Assembly (NCBI RefSeq): GCF_001625365.1
Contig: NZ_LJJF01000002.1
Span: forward strand, 1,151,501-1,215,500
Reading direction: 5' to 3'
Length of the DNA stretch: 64,000 bases
DNA from: Streptomyces sp. MJM8645
GTDB lineage: Bacteria > Actinomycetota > Actinomycetes > Streptomycetales > Streptomycetaceae
Part shown: one piece after another, positions 18,431 through 26,063 of the stretch
How positions within the stretch are numbered: position 1 is the stretch's first letter
Layout of the letters: each line of letters opens with the position of its first letter
Made by a program: the position numbers and the translations under genes
The notes under the pieces: generated by a model
Seen by the model: the letters and a program-made list of their open reading frames with translations, nothing else
Told to the model about the DNA's origin: nothing
Database searches by the model: none

Positions 18431-21400
18431 ACGACATCGAGGACATCTACCCGCTCTCGCCGACCCAGGAGGGGATGCTCTTCCACAGCACCACCTCCCC
18501 CGAGCACGGCCTGTACGTCGAGCTGACCACCTTCCGGGTGCGCGGCGAACTGGACCTGGCCGAGCTGGGAACCGCCTGGCAGCGCGCGATCACCCGGCAC
18601 CCGGTGCTGCGCACGGCCTTCGTCCGCGAGCGGATCCGCACCCCGCACCAGGTGGTGCTGCCCAAGGCGGACCTGCCGATCGAGTTCCGCGACCTGTCCG
18701 GGCTGGACGAGCCGGCCCGGGAGCGCGCCGTCGCCGAGGAGCTGGAGCAGCGCGCCCGCGAGCGCTTCGACCTGGCCCGGCCGCCGCTGATGCGGCTGCT
18801 GGTGCTGCGCCTGCCCGACGAGCACCTGGTGGTGTGGACGTACCACCACCTGCTGCTGGACGGCTGGTCCGCCGCGCTGCTGCTGGCCGAGGTCACCGCC
18901 GGACTGTCCGGTGGCACCGCCGAGGCGCCCGCGCCGCCCGCCTTCCGCGAGTACATCGCCTGGCTGGGCCGTCAGGAGGCCGAGCGCGACCGCACGTTCT
19001 GGACCGGCTACCTGGCGGGCTACCGCGAGCCGGCGACGCTGAGCCTGCCGGGCGTGCGCCCGGGCGCCAAGCCGTCCGGCGACTTCCGCACGGTGCGGGC
19101 CGAGCTGCCCGCCGAGACCGTCACCGCGCTGCGGCGGCTGGCCGCCGGCAAGGCCACCACGCTCAGCAGCCTGGTCGAGGCCGCCTGGGCGGGGACGGTC
19201 GCGCGCTGCTCCGGCCGCGACGACGTGGTGGTCGGCGTGACCGTCTCGGGCCGCCCCGTCGACCTGGACCGGGCGGACCAGATGCTCGGGATGTTCATCA
19301 ACACCGTCCCGGTGCGGGTGCGGATCGACCGGGAGCTGCCCGGCGACGAGTGGCTCGCCCGCCACGCCACGACCCGCCACCCGCTGCTGGACCACCAGCA
19401 CACCCCGCTGACCGACATCCAGCGCTGGGCCGAGACCGCGCCCGGCGTGCCGCTGTTCGACACCGTCGTGGTGGTCGAGAACTACCCGGACCGCACCGAG
19501 GCGGTGCTCTCCCACGGCGCCGTCACGGTCAGCGACGTCCGCTACGAGACCCGGACCAACTACCCGGTCACCCTGGTCGTGCGGGCCGCCGCCGAGATGC
19601 AGCTCCAGGCGGTGGTGGACGCCGGGCGGATCACCCCGGAGGAGACCGCCGCGCTGCTCGACCACGTCGTCGCGGTGCTGACCCGCATCGCCGCGCGGCC
19701 CGGCCGCCCGGTCCGCGAGCTGCTGGCCGTCCCCGAGGCGGCCCGCGCCCGCCAGCTCGACACCTGGAACGGCAGCGAGATCGACCGCGCCGAGCCGTCG
19801 GCCCTGCTGTCCGGGCTGATCGACGACGCGGTCCGCAGCCGCCCGGACCACCCGGCGGTGGTCGACCAGCAGACCCGGTACAGCTACCGCGAGCTCGACC
19901 GGCGGGCCGACGCCCTGGCCCGGCAGCTGGCCGCGCGCGGCGTGCGCGCCGGCGACCGGGTGGGCGTCTGCCTGGGCCGCAGCGCCGACCTGGTGACCGC
20001 GATGCTGGCCGTCGCCCGGGCCGGGGCCGCGTTCGTCCCGCTCGACCCGGCCCACCCGGTGGAGCGGATCGGCCTCGTCCTGGCGGACGCGGCCCCGGCC
20101 GTGGTGCTCACCGACGCGACCGGCGCGCCCGCGCTGGCCGGCTGGGACGGCGCCGCCGTCGACCTGGCCTCCCTGGACCTGGCCGCCGCCGACCTGACGC
20201 TCCAGGAGACCTCCGCAGACCTGCCGGGCGCCGCCCCGGACGGCCTCGCCTACCTGATGTTCACCTCCGGCTCCACCGGCCGCCCCAAGGGCGTCGCCGT
20301 CGGCCACCGGGCGCTGGCGAACCTGGTGGACAGCCTGGCCCGCCGCCACCCCGGCCTAGACGGCGGCACCCGCTTCCTCGCCCTCACCACGCTCAGCTTC
20401 GACACCTCGCTGGCCGAGCTGCTGGTGCCGCTCGCCGTTGGCGCGACGGTGCACGTGGGCGGCCAGGCGCTCGGGCTGAGCGGCCGCGAACTCGACCGCT
20501 ACAGCGTCGAGCACGGCATCACCGCGCTCCAGGCGACCCCGTCCCGCTACCGGGCGCTGCTCGACTCCGACTGGCAGGGCGCCGGCCGGCCCCGGCTCTA
20601 CAGCTGCGGCGAGGCCTTCCCCGCGGACCTGGCGGCGCCGCTGGCCGAGCGCGGCGAGTCGGTGTGGAACATGTACGGGCCGACCGAAACCACCGTCTAC
20701 TCCAGCGTCGAGCGGATCACCGCCGACACCACCCGGGTCACCGTCGGCCGCCCGATCGCCAACACCGTGCTGCACGTGCTGGACACCGTGGACGGCGAAC
20801 TGCTGCCGGTCGGCTGCGTCGGCGAGCTGTGCATCGGCGGCGACGGCGTCGCCCAGGGCTACTGGCAGCGGCCCGAGCTGACGGCCGAGCGGTTCGTCAC
20901 CGACCCGTTCACGGGCGGCCGGATGTACCGCACCGGCGACCACGCCCGCCGCCTGCCCGACGGGCGGATCGAACTGCTCGGCCGGATGGACCGCCAGCTC
21001 AAGCTGCGCGGCTACCGGATCGAGCCCGGCGAGATCGAGCAGGTCCTGCTGGCCCTGCCCGAGGTGGCGGCCGCCGCGGTCGCCGTCCGGGAGGGCCGCC
21101 TGGTCGCCTGGGTGGTGCCCGCCGACCGGGGCGCCGCGCTCGACGCCCCCGGCGTCCAGGCCGGGCTGCGGCGCTCGCTGCCCTCGTACATGGTCCCCGA
21201 GGCGGTCACCGTCCTCGCCGAACTGCCGCTCACCCCGGCCGGCAAGACCGACCTGCTCGCCCTACCCACCCCGGCCGGGTTCGCCGACGAGGCCGCGCCG
21301 AGCGGCGGGCCGAGCGGCACGGCGGACCACGAGGCGCTGGTGGCCCGGCTGTTCCGCGAGGTCCTGGCCCTGCCCGAGGTCGGTTTGGACGACGACTTCT

Positions 21401-21594
21401 TCGAGCTGGGCGGCGACTCGCTGCGCGCCCTGCGACTGGTCTCCCGGCTGGAGGCGGAACTCGGCTGCTCGCTCGACATCGAGCTGCTCTTCGACTCCTC
21501 CACGGTCCGCGACCTCACCGCGGCCATCGGCCCGGCCCTGGCCGCCGACGCCGACGCCGACGCCGACGCTTCGGGCTCCGACGCCGACCAGTGA
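18427..21594 (+). CDS. NRPS module C-A-PCP
   Basis: A 1,055-residue single-module NRPS. The C domain (about 5-430) begins IYPLSPTQEGMLF and has an intact HHLLLDGW (His140-141). The A domain (about 455-950) has FTSGSTGRPKG, MYGPTETTVY and YRTGDH. Its specificity residues by motif alignment read D-T-L-Q-Y-C-M-V-Y-K, which I cannot match to a proteinogenic amino acid; the D-x-L-Q start resembles glycine-type pockets, but Y and C at the next two positions do not. The PCP serine is Ser998. It ends in an Asp/Ala-rich tail with no thioesterase, reductase or epimerase, so release must occur elsewhere. GTG start overlaps the PKS stop by GTGA, indicating coupling and an A-to-B order in the assembly line. 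Confidence 0.94.
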   Translation: MNDIEDIYPLSPTQEGMLFHSTTSPEHGLYVELTTFRVRGELDLAELGTAWQRAITRHPVLRTAFVRERIRTPHQVVLPKADLPIEFRDLSGLDEPARERAVAEELEQRARERFDLARPPLMRLLVLRLPDEHLVVWTYHHLLLDGWSAALLLAEVTAGLSGGTAEAPAPPAFREYIAWLGRQEAERDRTFWTGYLAGYREPATLSLPGVRPGAKPSGDFRTVRAELPAETVTALRRLAAGKATTLSSLVEAAWAGTVARCSGRDDVVVGVTVSGRPVDLDRADQMLGMFINTVPVRVRIDRELPGDEWLARHATTRHPLLDHQHTPLTDIQRWAETAPGVPLFDTVVVVENYPDRTEAVLSHGAVTVSDVRYETRTNYPVTLVVRAAAEMQLQAVVDAGRITPEETAALLDHVVAVLTRIAARPGRPVRELLAVPEAARARQLDTWNGSEIDRAEPSALLSGLIDDAVRSRPDHPAVVDQQTRYSYRELDRRADALARQLAARGVRAGDRVGVCLGRSADLVTAMLAVARAGAAFVPLDPAHPVERIGLVLADAAPAVVLTDATGAPALAGWDGAAVDLASLDLAAADLTLQETSADLPGAAPDGLAYLMFTSGSTGRPKGVAVGHRALANLVDSLARRHPGLDGGTRFLALTTLSFDTSLAELLVPLAVGATVHVGGQALGLSGRELDRYSVEHGITALQATPSRYRALLDSDWQGAGRPRLYSCGEAFPADLAAPLAERGESVWNMYGPTETTVYSSVERITADTTRVTVGRPIANTVLHVLDTVDGELLPVGCVGELCIGGDGVAQGYWQRPELTAERFVTDPFTGGRMYRTGDHARRLPDGRIELLGRMDRQLKLRGYRIEPGEIEQVLLALPEVAAAAVAVREGRLVAWVVPADRGAALDAPGVQAGLRRSLPSYMVPEAVTVLAELPLTPAGKTDLLALPTPAGFADEAAPSGGPSGTADHEALVARLFREVLALPEVGLDDDFFELGGDSLRALRLVSRLEAELGCSLDIELLFDSSTVRDLTAAIGPALAADADADADASGSDADQ

Positions 21595-21668
21595 ACCAAC
21601 CGGCGTCCCGGCCGGCCCCGGCCGCCGGGACGCCCCTGCACCGACCACACCGATTGGACACAACCTCC

Positions 21669-23489
21669 ATGGCTAGCTCTACGGCCACGATTCTCGACGA
21701 CGGCGAACGACGGCTCGACACCCTGCTGCTCTCCCGCTGGGAGGCCGATCCGGCGCAGCCCGCCGTGGTCGACGGCGACCGGGTCCTGCTCGCGGGCGAG
21801 CTCAGGGACCGCACCGTGCGGGTCGCCTCGCTGCTGCGCGAGCGGGGGGTGCGCCCGGGCGAGCGGGTCGCGGTCTACCTGGAGCGCTCGGCCGACTTCG
21901 TGGTCGCCGTGGCCGGGGTGATCCTGGCCGGCGCCGCCCAGGTCGCCTTCGACGTCAACGACCCGGTCGCCCGCACCCTCGACATGCTGGCCGACTGCAC
22001 GCCCCGGCTGCTGATCACCACCCCCGAACTGCGCTCCCGCTTCCCCGAGTTGACGGGCACCGAGATCGTCACCGTCGACGAGTGCGCGGCGGCCCGCCCG
22101 GCCGTCCCGTTCGAGCCGGCGGCCGACCTCGCCGAGCAGCCCGCGGTCGTCATCTACACCTCCGGCTCCACCGGCCGGCCCAAGGCCTCGCTGATCCCGC
22201 ACCGCGCGGTGACCACCCGCCTGCGGGCGCTCCAGCGCAGCCACGGACTCGGCCCGGACGACCGGATGCTGCACCACACCGCGTGCAGCTTCGACATGTT
22301 CCTGATCGAGGTGTACTGGCCGCTGATCACCGGCACCACCATCGTCATCGCCGCCCCCGGCCGCCAGCGCGACGCCGACTACCTCGCCGAGACCATCCGC
22401 GCGGCCGACATCACCATCTTCTACTGCGTGGTCTCGCTGCTGGAGCTGTTCCTGCTGGCCCGCGGGCCCGAGGAGCGCTTCGACGGCCTGCGGCGCGTCC
22501 TCACCGGCGGCGAGCCGCTCGCGCCCGAGCTGGTCCGCCGCTTCCACGCCCAGTCCACCGCGCCGCTCACCAACCTCTACGGGCCGAGCGAGTGCACCAT
22601 CTACTGCACCGCCTGGGTGCCCCCGCGCGACCCCGGCCTGGACACCGTCTACATCGGCCCGGCCATCGAGGACACCACCCTGTGGATCCTCGACGAGGAC
22701 GGCAAGCCCGTGCCGGACGGCGAGCCCGGCGAGCTCTACATCGGCGGCGAGGGCCTCGCCCTCGGCTACCTCAACCGGCCCGAGCTCACCGCGGAGCGCT
22801 TCGTCCCGGACCACCTCGGCGACGGCCCCGGCCCGCTCTACCGCTCGGGCGACCTGGTCCGTACCCACCCGGTGGGCGGCCTGGAGTTCCTGGGCCGGGT
22901 CGACCTCCAGGTGAAGATCCGCGGCTACCGGATCGAACTGGGCGAGATCGAGTCCGCCGCCCTGCGGGTGCCCGAGGTCCGGCAGGCGGCCGTGGTGGCC
23001 CACGGCCGCGGCAGCGGCGCCCGGCTGGTCGGCTTCCTGGTGCTCGCACCCGGCGCCGAGCCCGCGAGCGTCACCGCCGCCGTGCGCGAGACGCTGCGCG
23101 GCGCCCTGCCCTCGTACATGGTCCCGGCGTCGCTGGCCGCCGTCGACTCGATGCCGCTGACCGCCAACGGCAAGCTGGACCGCGCCCTGCTGACCGAGCG
23201 GGCCGGGGCCGTCCTGCCCACCGTCACCGACGAACCGCAAGCACCGCCCGGCGACGGCGTGGCCGCCACCGTCTCCACGGTCTGGTGCGAGGTCCTCGGA
23301 CTGCCCGCCATCGGCCCGGACGACGACTTCTTCGAGATCGGCGGGGACTCCTTCAAGGTGGTCCGCGCCACCCGCAGGCTGGAGACGCTGCTCGGCGTCG
23401 AGGTCCCGATGCACCTGATGTACGACGAGCCCACGGTGACGGCCTTCACCGCCGCCCTGGCCGAGCAGGGAACGGAGGGATCGCGGTGA
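21669..23489 (+). CDS. free-standing A-PCP didomain
   Basis: A 606-residue adenylation-thiolation protein. The A domain has YTSGSTGRPK, LYGPSECTIYC and a C-terminal TANGKLD lysine. The PCP has Ser561 in IGGDSF. The specificity residues appear to be D-M-I-Y-L-G-L-I-Y-K, a code I do not recognise; the region normally ending xPS reads CVVS, so the alignment there is approximate. With no C domain in cis, it may load an amino acid for on-PCP tailoring, feed a C domain in trans, or start the chain. It is followed by GTGA overlap with the AsS-like gene, suggesting that the loaded substrate may be made or modified by the next two enzymes. A 74-nt gap precedes it. The ATG is at 21669. Confidence 0.9.
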   Translation: MASSTATILDDGERRLDTLLLSRWEADPAQPAVVDGDRVLLAGELRDRTVRVASLLRERGVRPGERVAVYLERSADFVVAVAGVILAGAAQVAFDVNDPVARTLDMLADCTPRLLITTPELRSRFPELTGTEIVTVDECAAARPAVPFEPAADLAEQPAVVIYTSGSTGRPKASLIPHRAVTTRLRALQRSHGLGPDDRMLHHTACSFDMFLIEVYWPLITGTTIVIAAPGRQRDADYLAETIRAADITIFYCVVSLLELFLLARGPEERFDGLRRVLTGGEPLAPELVRRFHAQSTAPLTNLYGPSECTIYCTAWVPPRDPGLDTVYIGPAIEDTTLWILDEDGKPVPDGEPGELYIGGEGLALGYLNRPELTAERFVPDHLGDGPGPLYRSGDLVRTHPVGGLEFLGRVDLQVKIRGYRIELGEIESAALRVPEVRQAAVVAHGRGSGARLVGFLVLAPGAEPASVTAAVRETLRGALPSYMVPASLAAVDSMPLTANGKLDRALLTERAGAVLPTVTDEPQAPPGDGVAATVSTVWCEVLGLPAIGPDDDFFEIGGDSFKVVRATRRLETLLGVEVPMHLMYDEPTVTAFTAALAEQGTEGSR

Positions 23490-24688
23490 CTCCCCAGGTC
23501 GTCCGTTCCTTCGGCGAGCTCGACGCGATCGCCCGCGATCCGTCGGCCCCCGTCGTCACCCTGTTCAGCGGCGGGCTGGACAGCAGCTACCTGCTGCACC
23601 GCCTGGCCCGGGCCGGCGCCCGCAACGTCCACGCCGTCAGCGTCGACCTCGGCGAGGACGAGAGCAGCGAGCACAAGCAGCGGATCGCCGACCGGCTCGG
23701 CATCCGGCTGCACCTGGTCGACGGCCGGCAGGAGTTCGCCGAGGACTACGTCCGCCCGGCCATCGCCGCGCACGCCGTCTACCTCGACACCCACCCGGTC
23801 AGCTCCTCGCTCAGCCGCCCGCTGATCGCCAAGGTCGCCGTCGACACCGCCCGCGAACTCGGCGCCACCACCGTGCTGCACACCGCCAACCGCTCCCAGA
23901 ACACCCTGCGCCGGCTCAACGGCGCCCTCGAACTGCTCGGCTTCGCCGGGCGCTACGGCAGCCCGTACGACCTGGACCCGGTGGACCGGGACCAGAAGAT
24001 GCGCGAGCTCAAGGAAGCCGGCCTGGAGCAGCTGAGCGAGCGGCTGGTCAGCGGCGACTCCAACCTGTGGTGCCGGGAGTTCGAGTCCGGGATCCTCGAC
24101 GACCCCGAGGACCACGCCGTGCCCGAGCGGCTCTACCAGTGGAGCGCGCTGCGCCCCGCCGAGGCCCCGGAGGCCGTCGAGGTCGCGTTCGAGGCCGGCC
24201 GTCCGGTCGCGGTGGACGGCCGCCGGCTGCCGCTGACCGAGCTGATCGACACCCTCAACCACCTGGTCGGCGCGCACGGCCTCGGCCGGTACAGCGGGCT
24301 CGAACACCTGGGCCACGGCCCGAAGGTGCTGGAGATCCGCGAGATGCCCGCCGCCTGGCTGCTGCTGCGCTCGCGCCGCCACCTGGAGACGGCCACCCTC
24401 TCCGCCGAGCTGCTGCGGGAGAAGCTGAACCAGGAGCAGCTGTGGGTCCGCGAGGCGCTGGAGGGCCGCTGGTTCGGCGAACTGCGCCGGGCCAGCCAGG
24501 CGTTCATCGAGGTCTGCTCGGCGCCCGTCACCGGCTCGGTGCGGTGGCGGCTCTCGGCGGGCTCGGCCGAGACCCGGGCCATCGCCGCCGACCGGCCGCT
24601 CTACCTGCGCGACCGGGAGGCCTGGGAGCACCGCTCCGTCGCCGCCGAGCGCGCGGCGTTCAGCCCGAACCAGCCGCAGGAGCGCTGA
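23486..24688 (+). CDS. argininosuccinate synthase-like ATP pyrophosphatase
   Basis: A 400-residue member of the PP-loop ATP pyrophosphatase family, with the P-motif SGGLDSS at Ser28 onward and an HTANRS segment typical of argininosuccinate synthase homologues. The classic enzyme adenylates the ureido oxygen of citrulline and adds aspartate. Its place inside a peptide-synthetase operon, overlapping the A-PCP gene by GTGA, argues for a biosynthetic rather than housekeeping role. Possible reactions are amidine or guanidine formation, ureido activation, or amide formation on a precursor. No argininosuccinate-lyase-like partner is seen; the next gene encodes an ATP-grasp ligase instead. The GTG start was chosen because it gives family-like length and matches the overlap pattern of the operon. 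Confidence 0.85.
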   Translation: MTPQVVRSFGELDAIARDPSAPVVTLFSGGLDSSYLLHRLARAGARNVHAVSVDLGEDESSEHKQRIADRLGIRLHLVDGRQEFAEDYVRPAIAAHAVYLDTHPVSSSLSRPLIAKVAVDTARELGATTVLHTANRSQNTLRRLNGALELLGFAGRYGSPYDLDPVDRDQKMRELKEAGLEQLSERLVSGDSNLWCREFESGILDDPEDHAVPERLYQWSALRPAEAPEAVEVAFEAGRPVAVDGRRLPLTELIDTLNHLVGAHGLGRYSGLEHLGHGPKVLEIREMPAAWLLLRSRRHLETATLSAELLREKLNQEQLWVREALEGRWFGELRRASQAFIEVCSAPVTGSVRWRLSAGSAETRAIAADRPLYLRDREAWEHRSVAAERAAFSPNQPQER

Positions 24689-24689
24689 C

Positions 24690-25985
24690 ATGGGCGGCTC
24701 GAACCCGGCGCCCCCTTCGTCCCCGGCGTCCCTTTCTCCCCCGGTGCTGCTGGTCGTCTACGGCCGGGGCTCGGCCACCGCGCGCGGGGTCCTGACCGCC
24801 GGGCGGCGGCTGTGCACGGCGGTCTTCCTCGGCGACCTCGGCGACCCGAAGGTGGCCGCCGACCTGGCCCAGCTGCCGAAGTCGGCCACCGTGGTGGACA
24901 CGGCCGGCCTGACCGAGGAGCAACTCTGCGACCGGGCCGCCGAGTTCGGCGCCGCCGGAGTGATCACCTTCAGTGACCACCTGCTCCGGACGGCGGCCGC
25001 CGTGGCCGCGCGGTGCGGCCTGCCGTTCCACGACCGGGCCACCGTCGAGGTCCTGGTCGACAAGTTCCGCCAGCGCGAGGCCCTGGCGGCGGCGGGCGTA
25101 CAGGCCACCGCCTGCCGGACGGTCCGCTCCGCCGCCGACCTCGGCCCGGCCCTCGCCGCGACCGGGCTGCCCGCCGTCCTCAAGCCCCGCTCGGGGGCCG
25201 GCAGCGTGGACACCTGCCTGGTCCGCAGCGCCGCCGAACTGGCCGACCGGTACGCCGAGTTCACCGAGGGCGCGGCGAGCCCGGCGGTGTTCGTGCTGGA
25301 GGAGTACCTGGTCAGCGACCCCACCGTGGTGGGGGAGTTCTGGGGCGACTACGTCTCGGTCGAGTCCGCGATCCGCGACGGCGAGATCCGCACCGTCGCG
25401 GTCACCGGCAAGCTGCCGCTGGCTCCCCCGTTCCGGGAGACCGGCTACTTCACCCCGGCCCTGCTCCCCGCCGGCCTGGCCGACGAGGTCGTGGCCCTGG
25501 AGCAGCGCGCGCTACGGGCGCTCGGCATCCGCGAGGGCGTCACCCACACCGAGATCAAGTTCACCCCCGACGGGCCGCGGCTGATCGAGGTCAACGGCCG
25601 CCTGGGCGGGCACGTCTCGGACGTCCTCAAGCGCTCCGCCGGGACGGACCTGCTCGTCCTCGCCCTCCGGCTGGCACTCGGCGCGTTCGACCCGCCCGAG
25701 CCGGTGCTCGCCCTGGGCGCAGGCTGCCCGAAGGTGGCGTTCCAGTACTTCCTCTCCCCGCCCGCCGACGGCCTCGCCCCCGGCCCCGCCGAGGTGCTCG
25801 ACGGCCTCCAGCACCTCCCCGGGGTGGACCTGGTGGACGCCCGGATCGACCCGTCCTGGCGGGCCGACTGGCGGGCCGGCACCGAGTGGCTGATCGGCAC
25901 CGTCTACGGCTCGGCCCCCGGACACCCCGAGCTCCGGGCCACCGTCGAGGGCATCCACCGCACGATGGCCGACTTCTGGTCCTGA
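24690..25985 (+). CDS. ATP-grasp carboxylate-amine ligase family protein
   Basis: A 431-residue ATP-grasp enzyme. The central region has the lysine-bearing VLKPRSGAGS loop, EEY acidic adenine contacts, and the metal/phosphate motif EIKFTPDGPRLIEVNGRLGG, all typical of ATP-grasp_4-type ligases. These enzymes activate a carboxylate as acyl phosphate and join it to an amine. The gene starts one base after the AsS-like stop, with an AGGAG-like site inside the upstream gene, so the pair should be co-expressed. In context it may ligate an amino acid onto an intermediate, or consume the AsS-like product. No specificity can be read from the sequence. The N-terminal 16 residues are Pro/Ser-rich and may be dispensable. 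Confidence 0.88.
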   Translation: MGGSNPAPPSSPASLSPPVLLVVYGRGSATARGVLTAGRRLCTAVFLGDLGDPKVAADLAQLPKSATVVDTAGLTEEQLCDRAAEFGAAGVITFSDHLLRTAAAVAARCGLPFHDRATVEVLVDKFRQREALAAAGVQATACRTVRSAADLGPALAATGLPAVLKPRSGAGSVDTCLVRSAAELADRYAEFTEGAASPAVFVLEEYLVSDPTVVGEFWGDYVSVESAIRDGEIRTVAVTGKLPLAPPFRETGYFTPALLPAGLADEVVALEQRALRALGIREGVTHTEIKFTPDGPRLIEVNGRLGGHVSDVLKRSAGTDLLVLALRLALGAFDPPEPVLALGAGCPKVAFQYFLSPPADGLAPGPAEVLDGLQHLPGVDLVDARIDPSWRADWRAGTEWLIGTVYGSAPGHPELRATVEGIHRTMADFWS

Positions 25986-26063
25986 CGGCGCCCTGAGCCC
26001 CGGCCCCGGTATCACCCCCCTCGCCCCACCGCACCCGCCCAACCTCGCACCCCTGGAGTCAAC

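Noticed and set aside
23486..24688. Housekeeping argG
   Set aside because: Its overlap with an A-PCP gene and lack of arginine genes argue for a cluster enzyme; a housekeeping role cannot be fully excluded.
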